Source: Labrenzia sp. DG1229
Lineage (GTDB): Bacteria; Pseudomonadota; Alphaproteobacteria; Rhizobiales; Stappiaceae
Assembly (NCBI RefSeq): GCF_000521215.1
Contig: NZ_KI928917.1
Location: 161,372-195,856 of the forward strand
Length of the DNA stretch: 34,485 nucleotides
Direction: 5' to 3'
The translations under genes and the position numbers were made by a program. Positions 16,417 to 24,794 of the stretch are shown piece by piece. Below the pieces are notes generated by a model. It was not told the origin of the DNA, did no database searches, and was given only the letters and a program-made list of their open reading frames with translations. Position 1 is the stretch's first letter; every line of letters begins with the position of its first letter.

Positions 16417-19209
16417 TTAAAAGTGAGCCGATCGGGTAGTTGCCGGTTTTTGCAGCGGCGGAGCGAACTTGGTCAGATCGATCCCCTCAACGGCAGTCTT
16501 GTACTCTTCCACAGTCGGTGTTCTGCCGAGAATGGCGGACAGGACAACAACCGGTGTTGAGGCCAGCAGGGATTCGCCCTTCTTGTCGCTTGCATCTTCA
16601 ACGACACGTCCCTTGAACAGGCGCGTTGAGGTCGCCAGAACGGTGTCGCCTTTTGCTGCCTTTTCCTGGTTGCCCATGCACAGGTTGCACCCCGGGCGTT
16701 CAAGATAGAGAACATTCTCATATTCTGTCCGGGCAACGTGTTTGGGTGACGAATCATCGAACTCGAAGCCGGAGTATTTCTGCAGGACGGCCCAGTCGCC
16801 CTCTTCCTTCAGTTCATCGATGATGTTGTAGGTAGGTGCCGCGACGACCAACGGCGCTTTGAATTCGACGCTGCCATGACTGCTTTCCAGATTGCGGAGC
16901 ATTTGCGCGACAATTTTCACGTCGCCCTTGTGGACCATGCAGGATCCGACGAAGCCCAGGTCGACCTTCTTTTCCGCCCCGTAGTAGGAAATCGGCCTGA
17001 TCGTGTCATGGGTGTACCGCTTGGAAACATCCGCGTTGTTGACGTCAGGGTCGGCGATCATCGGTTCATCGATCTGATCCAGGTCGACAACGACTTCGGC
17101 GAAGTACTTGGCATTGGCGTCAGGAGCCAACGCCGGTTTGTCACCGGACCTGATTTCCGTAATCCGCTTGTCGGCAATATCGATCAACCCTTGTAGCATC
17201 TGGTTGTCGTTGTCCATGCCCTTGTCGATCATGATCTGGATGCGGCTCTTGGCAATCTCGAGCGACTCGATAAGCACCTCGGGTTCTGAAATACAGATGG
17301 ATGCCTTTGCCTTCATTTCTGCAGTCCAGTCCGTGAAGGTAAACGCCTGATCTGCGAGCAGAGTTCCGATGTGAACTTCGATAATCCGGCCCTGGAAGAC
17401 GTTGTCGCCGAACTGCTTCAGCATCTGCGCCTGTGTTGCATGGACCACGTCGCGGAAATCCATGTGGTCCGCCATGCTGCCCTTGAAGGTCACTTTCACG
17501 GACTCAGGAACCGGCATTGTCGCCTCCCCTGTCGCCAGAGCGAGCGCAACGGTTCCCGAGTCGGCTCCGAATGCGACACCTTTGGACATCCGCGTGTGCG
17601 AATCGCCTCCGATGATGATGGCCCAGTCGTCGACCGTGATGTCATTCAGAACCTTGTGAATGACGTCTGTCATGGAATGGTAGACGCCCTTCGGATCGCG
17701 CGCGGTAATCAGACCGAATCTGTGCATGAACGACATGAGTTTGGGAGTGTTGGCCTGCGCCTTCAGATCCCAGACCGATGCGGTGTGACAGCCGGACTGG
17801 TAGGCACCGTCAACCGTCGGTGACAGGACCGTGGCCGCCATCGCTTCGAGTTCCTGCGAGGTCATCAAACCGGTCGTGTCCTGCGATCCGACGATATTCA
17901 CCTTCACCCGGACATCGGACCCGGCGTGCAGAACCGTATCTTCCTTCACTCCGACCGCGTTTTTGTTGAAGATCTTTTCAACCGCGGTGAGGCCCTGCCC
18001 TTCATGCGAAATTTCCTTCGAAGATGCAAAAGCGGATTTCAGTTTGATCCCGAGCGTTTCACAGGCAACACTCTGCAACTTCTTGCCGAAGACAATCGCA
18101 TAAGAGCCCCCGGCCTTGATGAACTCGAGTTTCTGCGGCGTGAAGGAGGAAGACACTTCAACGAGCTCCTCGTCACCCGCCTCGTTGTAAAGTTTCTTGT
18201 CTTTTGTGTTGATGGTCAGAACGGTTCCCGTTTCGACGGAATACTTCTGCTCAAGAACGGGATTGCCATCATTGTTCAGGATCGGGTTGCCGTCCTCGTC
18301 CAGCTTCTTGACCCAGTTCTTCAGGTCGATCCCGATGCCCCCGGTCACGCCCACGGTGGTGAGAAAGATGGGTGAAATCCCGTTGGTTCCGGCAACAATC
18401 GGAGCAAAATTTACAAATGGCACATAGGGGCTGGCCTGCTTGCCTGTCCACAAGGCAACATTGTTGACCCCGGACATCCGCGACGAGCCGACACCCATTG
18501 TGCCTTTTTCGGCAATCAGCATCACGACCTTGCCGGGATGTTGTTCCTGCAACGCACGGATTTCATCCTGCGCTTCGGGCGAGATCAGGCATTTGCCGTG
18601 AAGTTCCCGGTCTGAACGTGAGTGCGCCTGGTTTCCGGGAGACAGCAAATCGGTTGATATATCGCCTTCTGCGGCGATGTAGGTCACAACCTTTATCTCT
18701 TCATCGATATCGGGAAGGTTGGTGAAAAACTCGGCTTTTGCGTAACTTTCAAGAATGTCCCTGGCGATTTCGTTCCCGTCCGAATAGGCCGCCTTCAGCC
18801 GATCGGTATCCACCTCATACAAAAAGACCTGGGTCTTGAGGACCTCTGCTGCGTCTCTTGCGATTGCGGGATTGTCGCCAAGAGCCAGATCGAGAAGCAC
18901 CTCGACCGAGGGGCCACCTTTCATGTGGGACAGCAGCTCAAAGGCAAAGCCTGGAGGAATTTCCTCCACGACCGAACTGCCGAGAACGATCTCTTTCAAG
19001 AACTTGGCCTTCTCGCCCGCCGCACTCGTTGTTCCTGGTAACGTGTTATAAATAAAGAACTTAAGGGAGCTTTCCCTGTGTTCGTTACCGAGATCCTTGA
19101 TTTGCGATACGATCTCTTTTACGAGCGCGCCGTCTTCAATGGGCTTGGGATTCAAACCCTGGGTCTTTCGGGTATCGATCTCATTCAGATAGTCAGCGTA
19201 CAAACTCAT
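16417..19209 (-). CDS. acnB: Aconitate hydratase B
   Basis: The 930-aa protein is AcnB, the TCA-cycle aconitase interconverting citrate and isocitrate; many AcnB proteins also hydrate 2-methyl-cis-aconitate. Family marks include the N-terminal HEAT-like helical part, the swivel domain, and the catalytic core with SGCHTASVWDLKAQ and GGDSHTRMSKGVAFGADSG. The probable [4Fe-4S] ligands are Cys757 (VGSCMVHKGD), Cys841 and Cys844 (CNLCMGNQ). It is longer than the enteric protein, with insertions in the middle, as in other alphaproteobacterial AcnB. Start ATG 19209 (MSLYADYLNEID) fits the family. It appears monocistronic, lying between the kinase gene and gntR. The upstream region has a direct repeat that may be an operator. 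Confidence 0.96.
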   Translation of the reverse strand: MSLYADYLNEIDTRKTQGLNPKPIEDGALVKEIVSQIKDLGNEHRESSLKFFIYNTLPGTTSAAGEKAKFLKEIVLGSSVVEEIPPGFAFELLSHMKGGPSVEVLLDLALGDNPAIARDAAEVLKTQVFLYEVDTDRLKAAYSDGNEIARDILESYAKAEFFTNLPDIDEEIKVVTYIAAEGDISTDLLSPGNQAHSRSDRELHGKCLISPEAQDEIRALQEQHPGKVVMLIAEKGTMGVGSSRMSGVNNVALWTGKQASPYVPFVNFAPIVAGTNGISPIFLTTVGVTGGIGIDLKNWVKKLDEDGNPILNNDGNPVLEQKYSVETGTVLTINTKDKKLYNEAGDEELVEVSSSFTPQKLEFIKAGGSYAIVFGKKLQSVACETLGIKLKSAFASSKEISHEGQGLTAVEKIFNKNAVGVKEDTVLHAGSDVRVKVNIVGSQDTTGLMTSQELEAMAATVLSPTVDGAYQSGCHTASVWDLKAQANTPKLMSFMHRFGLITARDPKGVYHSMTDVIHKVLNDITVDDWAIIIGGDSHTRMSKGVAFGADSGTVALALATGEATMPVPESVKVTFKGSMADHMDFRDVVHATQAQMLKQFGDNVFQGRIIEVHIGTLLADQAFTFTDWTAEMKAKASICISEPEVLIESLEIAKSRIQIMIDKGMDNDNQMLQGLIDIADKRITEIRSGDKPALAPDANAKYFAEVVVDLDQIDEPMIADPDVNNADVSKRYTHDTIRPISYYGAEKKVDLGFVGSCMVHKGDVKIVAQMLRNLESSHGSVEFKAPLVVAAPTYNIIDELKEEGDWAVLQKYSGFEFDDSSPKHVARTEYENVLYLERPGCNLCMGNQEKAAKGDTVLATSTRLFKGRVVEDASDKKGESLLASTPVVVLSAILGRTPTVEEYKTAVEGIDLTKFAPPLQKPATTRSAHF

Positions 19210-19505
19210 GATTATCCCGGCGCGTTGATGTTTGTGGGAGCCTGAACAACGGTTCGCTGGATTTTCTGGCGCGCCGGAACAAGCTTGCTTGGGGCACTCA
19301 TATTTCAGTATACAATGGTATGCAATATTTTTTTGATGTCGCTGTACCGTACAGGTTCAATCGGGCTCAACACGCACGGCCCACGCTAAACACTCCACCC
19401 GGCACAACAGAAAAGAACGCAATCCGAACCAGGGCAACGCCCCTCAAGCATGATGTGCCAGGCTACTGTTCCCGTCGGAAAAGCATCCGGCATGACCTGC
19501 AGGGT
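19210..19505. other. Intergenic region upstream of acnB
   Basis: The 296-base gap lies between the PfkB kinase gene and acnB, both on the minus strand. It contains the acnB promoter region and a 10-bp-period direct repeat near 19308-19327. A TATACT hexamer on the minus strand (19306-19311) could be a -10 element, but no matching -35 was found. No gene and no clear terminator for the kinase operon were seen. Confidence 0.45.
19308..19327. promoter_or_regulatory. 10-bp direct repeat, possible operator for acnB
   Basis: GTATACAATG is followed immediately by GTATGCAATA, 8 of 10 identical, so the two half-sites lie on the same DNA face. The same bases read as GCATAC-N4-GTATAC on the minus strand. 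The element is about 100 bases upstream of acnB and overlaps a possible -10 (TATACT). The binding protein is unknown. Confidence 0.35.
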
Positions 19506-20396
19506 CTATGGCACAAACCCGTTTTCTCTTGTCCAGCCGGCACCACCAGACGATTGAACCGCCAGGGCCCCATACCGGTTTCCGTTTTCAAGACAGGAAG
19601 CAAGCTTTTCATTTGCCAGCCAGGCTGACAGGAAACCGCCATTGAACGCGTCCCCCGCCCCGGTTGCGTCAACCACCTCGACCTCTTGGGCTGCCACATG
19701 AACTCGCCTTTGCGCCTGGTAGGCAGCGGCACCCGCAGCACCTTGCTTTACAACAATGAGCGGACCACTTTCCGGCGTCAGGCCAGACGCCTCCAGCGCC
19801 TCGAATTCCTGCTGGTTGGGCAGGAACACATCAACGGTTCGGATCAGCTCGGAAATTCTCCGGCCCTGACGCAGCAAGGCGTCGTCCCAGCTGCAATCAA
19901 GCGAAACCGTCCATCCTGCCTGACGTGCAAGATCGAGTATCTCTGGTATTTCGCAGAGGCTGTTCAGCTCCCCGATATGAAGGTGTTTTACGGACCGGCA
20001 GACCGGTGCGGAAATGTCCGGACACTGGAATGCGGCGCCCGATTTCTGGCTCAGGAAGGACCGGTCGCCTTGCAATGCGATGGCAACCGTGATTTGCGGT
20101 GAAGAATCGATGCCGGCCGGCACACACAAGGACAGGTCCAGATCCATCGCCCGGCCTTCCAGCAAGATCTGATCCTGGAAGGGAGCAGCAGGCAAAACAC
20201 CGCATAAAGCAGTCTTTCGGCCCAGCGCCGAAAAAGCCGATGCCGTGTTGAAGGCACCGCCACCGGCATGCAGCGTCACGTTCTCGGCAAACACCTCCGA
20301 TCCGAGACTGGGCATCCTGGAAACGCCGGAAAACACCAGATCACAATAGATCCGTCCGACGCACAGGATTTGAGGCGAGGTGTCCGTGTTCGGCAT
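19506..20396 (-). CDS. PfkB-family carbohydrate kinase
   Basis: The 296-aa protein belongs to the ribokinase/PfkB family. The N-terminal region shows the LHAGGGAFNTASAFSALG segment (GGxxxN motif that binds sugar). The C-terminal signature DATGAGDAFNGGF carries Asp249 as the catalytic base and the anion hole. Length is typical. It is the last gene of the minus-strand operon of Region C; its ATG overlaps the ATPase stop by one base (TGATG). It would phosphorylate the sugar or nucleoside released after import and cleavage. The sugar is unknown; ribokinase, fructokinase and inosine-kinase specificities cannot be separated here. Confidence 0.85.
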   Translation of the reverse strand: MPNTDTSPQILCVGRIYCDLVFSGVSRMPSLGSEVFAENVTLHAGGGAFNTASAFSALGRKTALCGVLPAAPFQDQILLEGRAMDLDLSLCVPAGIDSSPQITVAIALQGDRSFLSQKSGAAFQCPDISAPVCRSVKHLHIGELNSLCEIPEILDLARQAGWTVSLDCSWDDALLRQGRRISELIRTVDVFLPNQQEFEALEASGLTPESGPLIVVKQGAAGAAAYQAQRRVHVAAQEVEVVDATGAGDAFNGGFLSAWLANEKLASCLENGNRYGALAVQSSGGAGWTRENGFVP

Positions 20397-21451
20397 CAGA
20401 CCAGCGCGTCCCCGGTTTCAGTGTCGAAGAAATGAAGCGCCTCCGGGGTTGCCCCGAGCTTGACTTCATCGCCAACCTTAACCCCGCTCTTGCCGGGGAC
20501 CTTGGCAACAATCTCGCCTTGAGGGCCACTGACGTAGATCAGCGTCTCCGACCCGAGCGGCTCGCGAACGACAACCTTCCCGGTCACGATCGGGTTTTGA
20601 TCGTCAACAGACAGATCGTCCGGACGCACACCCAACAGCAGCGGTTGGCCGGTTTGTGTCTGCCGTCCCGGCTGCATCTTGATGCCACTTGAGAGCGAGA
20701 TTTCATCGCCGGCTCCGGTGACATTAAGCATGTTCATGGAGGGTGCACCGATGAACTGCGCGACAAAGGTATTGGCTGGCGCGTGAAACACGTCTTCCGG
20801 CGTCCCGACCTGCTGAATATGGCCGTCCTTCATGATCACGATCCGGTCGGCAAGGGTCATTGCCTCGACCTGATCGTGGGTTACGAAGATGATCGTATTC
20901 CCGACCTGCTGGTGAAGTTTCTTGATTTCCAGACGCATCTGGGTGCGCAACTGTGCATCGAGATTGGACAGGGGTTCATCAAACAAGAACACCGCGGGAT
21001 TGCGGACCATGGCCCGGCCGATCGCAACCCTTTGGCGCTGCCCTCCGGAAAGTTGCGATGGCTTGCGTTCCAGGAGCTCCGACATATCGAGGATACGGGC
21101 AACTTCTTCGATCCTGGCTGCCTTTTCCGCCTTGCTCAATGGCGCGTTCCACAAGCCGAAGGCAATGTTCTTGCGAACGGACATGTGCGGATAAATGGCG
21201 TAGTTCTGGAACACCATGGCAATGTCGCGGTCCTTGGGCTCAAGGTCGTTGACCTTGCGGCCTCCGATCCAGATCTCGCCGGACGTGATTTCTTCCAGTC
21301 CGGCGATCATCCGGAGACTGGTGGATTTCCCGCATCCCGAGGGACCTACGAAAACGACAAATTCGCCGTCGTCGACTTCGAGATCGATCCCGTGCAGAAC
21401 CTCGACCTTGCCATAGGATTTGGTCAGCTTTTTCAAAGACAGTTTCGCCAT
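20396..21451 (-). CDS. Sugar ABC ATP-binding protein, UgpC/MsmK type
   Basis: The 351-aa ATPase begins MAKLSLKKLTKSYGKVEVLH, has Walker A GPSGCGKST (residues 36-44), the signature LSGGQRQRVAIGRAM, FLFDEPLSNLDAQ (Walker B and D-loop) and FVTHDQVEAMTLADR. The C-terminal TOBE region includes LLLGVRPDDLSV, as in MalK/UgpC/MsmK. ATG 21451 is chosen since the Walker domain starts there; upstream frames to 21781 run through the lyase gene out of frame. It serves the importer encoded by the neighbouring permeases. Because the ManNAc-type importer in Region B lacks an ATPase, this one may be shared, as MsiK is in streptomycetes. Confidence 0.92.
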   Translation of the reverse strand: MAKLSLKKLTKSYGKVEVLHGIDLEVDDGEFVVFVGPSGCGKSTSLRMIAGLEEITSGEIWIGGRKVNDLEPKDRDIAMVFQNYAIYPHMSVRKNIAFGLWNAPLSKAEKAARIEEVARILDMSELLERKPSQLSGGQRQRVAIGRAMVRNPAVFLFDEPLSNLDAQLRTQMRLEIKKLHQQVGNTIIFVTHDQVEAMTLADRIVIMKDGHIQQVGTPEDVFHAPANTFVAQFIGAPSMNMLNVTGAGDEISLSSGIKMQPGRQTQTGQPLLLGVRPDDLSVDDQNPIVTGKVVVREPLGSETLIYVSGPQGEIVAKVPGKSGVKVGDEVKLGATPEALHFFDTETGDALV

Positions 21452-21455
21452 TGCC

Positions 21456-22952
21456 TCAAATCCCCAGCAGGTCACCAAACGCCTGGTGAAGAGCCCGTCC
21501 GGCCTCCTCATGGCGTTTCTGCCGCATCGATTGTTGTTGTTCCAGGTCGGCCAGTTGTTCGCGATAGATTTGCAGCGCGCGGTCAAGTGCCTCCGGTGCC
21601 GGCCCTCCCGGTCTGCTGCGACACGAGATAAAGCCTTCGAGCGTGACAGCTTTCTGGAACGCTTCCCCGGTAATGGCAGGCATGCGTCCGGTCTCATTCC
21701 GGAACGCGCCCTGAAATACCTGATATCCCTCCGACAAAGCCTGGCCGTCAGACAGAACGGACCTTGAGGTCGCGGCGGCAATCTCGTGTGCCTGCCTGAA
21801 ACTCAAGTCTTCATCCCTGACAAGCGTGTCGGCCAATTCAGTGACGGTGACGCAGGCGGCATCCGCATTGGCTCGAACCCGTTGCGGGTCGATCCGGCAT
21901 GAAGAGACAAACTCCGCCAGCAATCGCAGCATCCGTTCTCCCGACGCAAAGGCTTCATAGCCCGACCGTTGCACCTCGCCTTCGCTGTCATTCATGTCGG
22001 TGAACGGCGTATTGTGCATTGTGTTGACGATCGTGTCGCAGCGCCCTGCGCTCAGGGACGCCAGCAACCGCATGTGTTCAATCGGGACCGGATTGCGTTT
22101 TTGCGGCATGATCGAACTGATCTGCACAAACTTGTTCGGCACGTAAAGCTGGCCGACCTCGAAAGATGACCAGAAGGCAAGATCCTGGATCAGGCGGCCG
22201 AGATGGACGAAGATCAGTTTCAGTGCCGAATAGAGGCCGGTGACATAGTCGACCGAGGCAATGCAGCCATAGGAATTCAGGAGCGGTTCGGAAAACCCGA
22301 GCAGCGACGAAACACGCTCCCGGTCGATCGGAAATCCTGTTGTGGTAATCGCGGCGGCGCCCATAGGGCAATGATCGAGTTGTTCCGCTGCCAGGTTCAG
22401 ACGCTCAAGGTCTCTCAGCAGCACTTCAAGGGCCGCGCACAGATAGTGCCCAAACGTGGTTGGCTGGGCGGGCTGGCCGTGCGTATAGGCGACAATGACG
22501 GTGTCCCGTTCCTGGCGTGCCTTCCCGATCAGCGCGTTTGCCAGGCCGGACACATCTTGCCAGAGCGATGCCAGACGGGATCTGAGCGCGAGCTTGAACA
22601 GCGTGTGATCCATGTCGTTGCGCGAGCGCGCGGTGTGCAACATGCCGCCAAGATCGCCGAGCTTACCGCGCAACTGGGCTTCGACGAAAAAGAAATAGTC
22701 TTCGTGCTCACCGGTATAGGACAAGGCTTTTACGTCGGTATCCCTGTCGATTTCATGGAGGGCCTGCGCGATCTGCGGCCCCTGCACCGCACTCAATATG
22801 CCCGTTTCCGTCAGCATGATCAGATGGGCCTGATTGATTGCCTTCATGTGGCCGGCATAGTGCTCTTTTACGCCTTCGAACAACTCCGACAGGACGGTCT
22901 GCCGGTAAACCGGGTCGGGAAACTCGGTGGCGTCCTTGATGGGTCCGGTCAT
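21456..22952 (-). CDS. Argininosuccinate-lyase-family enzyme, unusual context
   Basis: The 498-aa protein belongs to the fumarase/aspartase superfamily, closest in motif to argininosuccinate lyase. It has HTARSRND (residues 106-113), THGQPAQPTTFGH with His158, PMGAAAITTTGFPIDRE, and the loop SSIMPQKRNP with the catalytic Ser at 279/280. Members cleave a C-N bond and release fumarate. It is longer than typical ArgH, and after the loop it has VPIEHMR instead of the usual ArgH D-x-x-EL-x-R, so substrate differs or is uncertain. EDDS lyase is a known relative acting on N-succinyl aminopolycarboxylates. It lies inside a sugar-importer operon, not with arg genes. It overlaps the permease stop by ATGA and precedes the ATPase by four bases. 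Confidence 0.8.
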   Translation of the reverse strand: MTGPIKDATEFPDPVYRQTVLSELFEGVKEHYAGHMKAINQAHLIMLTETGILSAVQGPQIAQALHEIDRDTDVKALSYTGEHEDYFFFVEAQLRGKLGDLGGMLHTARSRNDMDHTLFKLALRSRLASLWQDVSGLANALIGKARQERDTVIVAYTHGQPAQPTTFGHYLCAALEVLLRDLERLNLAAEQLDHCPMGAAAITTTGFPIDRERVSSLLGFSEPLLNSYGCIASVDYVTGLYSALKLIFVHLGRLIQDLAFWSSFEVGQLYVPNKFVQISSIMPQKRNPVPIEHMRLLASLSAGRCDTIVNTMHNTPFTDMNDSEGEVQRSGYEAFASGERMLRLLAEFVSSCRIDPQRVRANADAACVTVTELADTLVRDEDLSFRQAHEIAAATSRSVLSDGQALSEGYQVFQGAFRNETGRMPAITGEAFQKAVTLEGFISCRSRPGGPAPEALDRALQIYREQLADLEQQQSMRQKRHEEAGRALHQAFGDLLGI

Positions 22953-23836
22953 CCCTTGAGCCCCGCCATGACAACTCCGCGAATAATGAACCTTTGAAAG
23001 ATCAGAAAGACAACGAGCGTAGGCAGCGTGGAAATCGCGGCGCCTGTCATGATCAGCTCCCAGGCGACGTCCACTTCATCGCCAAATCCGGACAGCCCGA
23101 CCGGCACGGTGTACATTTCAACCGAATTGGTCACGATCAGCGGCCAGAGAAAGGCAGTCCAGTTTCCGAGGAAAACGAAGATCGCAAGCGCTGCGAGGGC
23201 AGGCTTCACCAGCGGCATGGCGATTTTCCACCATATCTGAAACTCGTTCAGACCATCGATCCTTGCGGCTTCCAGGAAATCATCCGGGACGCTTTCAAAA
23301 AACTGCTTCATGAGAAACGTACCGAATGCGGTCATCAAACCCGGGAACATGATGCCCCAGTAACTGTCGAGCCAGCCGAATGACTGGCTCATCATATACC
23401 AAGGGATCACCAGCATCTCCGTCGGGATCATCAACGTCGACAGGATGGCGATGAAAACGATGTACCGGCCCGGAAAACGGAACTTGCAAAGCGTGTAGCC
23501 AACGAGACTGTCGAAAAACAGGTTCGACACCGTCGTGATCACCGCGATGATGATCGAATTGACAAACCAGAGATAAAACCGGCCGTCCTCGAGCACATAG
23601 GTGTAGTTCTCGATTGTCGGCTCTTCGGGAATGAGATTGACGTTGTAGATTTCGTGGGGCCATTTCAGCGACGTGGAAATCATGTAGGTGATCGGAGCGA
23701 TCATGAGCAGGCCGCCCAGGAACAGCAGCAGCCAGCGCAGGATCTGGCCCAGATTTGCCGGCTTGCGCGAGCGGGCCGACAACACGGTTTCGGCCTTCAC
23801 CGACGGCAGCTCGCTTGTGTCGGAGACAGCGGTCAA
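22949..23836 (-). CDS. Sugar ABC permease, MalG-like (TTG start)
   Basis: The 295-aa CUT1 permease has an N-terminal hydrophilic stretch, a first helix (ILRWLLLFLGGLLMIAPITY) and the EAA motif LEAARIDGLNEFQIWWKIAMP. The start is TTG 23836, forming TTGA with the preceding permease stop, with GGGGGA 6-7 bases upstream. An upstream TTG at 23860 would lengthen the overlap and has no such site. It forms the membrane channel with the MalF-like permease and is followed by the lyase gene with an ATGA overlap, tying the transporter and the lyase in translation. Confidence 0.88.
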   Translation of the reverse strand: MTAVSDTSELPSVKAETVLSARSRKPANLGQILRWLLLFLGGLLMIAPITYMISTSLKWPHEIYNVNLIPEEPTIENYTYVLEDGRFYLWFVNSIIIAVITTVSNLFFDSLVGYTLCKFRFPGRYIVFIAILSTLMIPTEMLVIPWYMMSQSFGWLDSYWGIMFPGLMTAFGTFLMKQFFESVPDDFLEAARIDGLNEFQIWWKIAMPLVKPALAALAIFVFLGNWTAFLWPLIVTNSVEMYTVPVGLSGFGDEVDVAWELIMTGAAISTLPTLVVFLIFQRFIIRGVVMAGLKG

Positions 23837-24732
23837 GAATTGTCCCCCTTCAGGATCCAAAGCTGCAACAGGCTGACCAGCAGCAGGATCAGAAACAGGA
23901 CAACGGTCTGCGCGGCCGCGTAACCCATATCGAAGCTGCTGAACGCCGTTTCATAAATCATCAGCACCAGCGGCTTGGTCGCATTCAGCGGCCCTCCCGG
24001 ATTGTTGGTCGTCATGTTGAAAACATGATCGAAGATGCGCAGAAAACCGATCGAAGAGAAAACCACGATGAAGACGATGGTCGGCTTGAGCAAAGGCAAT
24101 GTGATCCGTGTCAGAACCGTCCACCAGCCGACGCCGTCAATCTTTGCAGCTTCATAGTAGCTCCCCGGAATGGCGCGCAGTCCGGCCATGAAGATAATCA
24201 CCTGAAACCCAAGTCCCGCCCAGACTGCTGGCGCAAGAACCGCAGGCAGTGCATTTGTTGTCGAGTTCAGGAATGCGATCTGGGGTATTCCCGCTGAAGC
24301 CAGGAAATTGTTGAAGAGGCCGATTGGAACCGGTTGGTAGAACCACCGCCAGACCCAGGCCATGGCGACAGCCGAGGTCATGAACGGCAGAAAATAGAGC
24401 ATCCGGAGAAAACCGTGCATGAACCGGGTCTTGTCCAGGTGATAGGCGATTACGAAACTGATGACGAGCGAGACCGGCGTTCCAATGATCAGGTAGGCGA
24501 AGGTATTTCTGAACACCTTCCAGAACACGGGGTCGTTCCAGAGCTTCTGATAATTGGAAAGCCCTGTCCATGTACGCTCCCCGAGGAGATTCCAGTCCTG
24601 GAACGAAATCACAAACGCGGTTCCGGTCGGATAGAACCGGATCAGGCCGTAGAACAGTGTCGGAATGGCCAGGAACAGCCACGCCCAGACAATCTGCTTT
24701 TGCCTGATTGAGAGTCTTTTATAGGCAGACAT
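23833..24732 (-). CDS. Sugar ABC permease, MalF-like
   Basis: The 299-aa CUT1 permease begins MSAYKRLSIRQKQIVWAWLF and carries the EAA motif YEAAKIDGVGWWTVLTRITLP. The loop between the first two helices (FYPTGTAFVISFQDWNLLGE) is typical of MalF/UgpA proteins. It starts 62 bases after the binding-protein gene, beyond a GC-rich hairpin, and no strong ribosome site is visible. The second permease starts inside its stop codon. Substrate by context is an amino sugar conjugate or glycoside processed by the lyase, deacetylase and kinase of this cluster. Confidence 0.88.
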   Translation of the reverse strand: MSAYKRLSIRQKQIVWAWLFLAIPTLFYGLIRFYPTGTAFVISFQDWNLLGERTWTGLSNYQKLWNDPVFWKVFRNTFAYLIIGTPVSLVISFVIAYHLDKTRFMHGFLRMLYFLPFMTSAVAMAWVWRWFYQPVPIGLFNNFLASAGIPQIAFLNSTTNALPAVLAPAVWAGLGFQVIIFMAGLRAIPGSYYEAAKIDGVGWWTVLTRITLPLLKPTIVFIVVFSSIGFLRIFDHVFNMTTNNPGGPLNATKPLVLMIYETAFSSFDMGYAAAQTVVLFLILLLVSLLQLWILKGDNS

Positions 24733-24756
24733 TTGTACCGCGCCATTCCCGCCGGA

Positions 24757-24781
24757 GGAGTTGCCGCACGGCGGCAGCTCC
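24757..24781 (-). other. GC-rich hairpin after the binding-protein gene
   Basis: GGAGTTGCCGC (24757-24767) and GCGGCAGCTCC (24771-24781) pair at 10 of 11 positions with a 3-base loop; the odd position is an A/C mismatch in the minus-strand RNA. It starts 13 bases after the binding-protein stop and ends 24 bases before the permease ATG, with no T-tract. Same place and character as the hairpins at 5087-5113 and 12349-12377. Confidence 0.6.
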
Positions 24782-24794
24782 CTCGCTTAAGCCG

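Noticed and set aside
20783..21631. 282-codon plus-strand frame
   Set aside because: Antisense to the ATPase and lyase genes, both well supported; no domain in the product.
20396..21781. Start of the ATPase at 21781
   Set aside because: The extra 110 residues are antifamily, Arg-rich sequence lying within the lyase gene; MAKLSL at 21451 starts the ATPase domain.
22203..22997. 264-codon plus-strand frame
   Set aside because: Antisense to the lyase gene, with no recognisable family.
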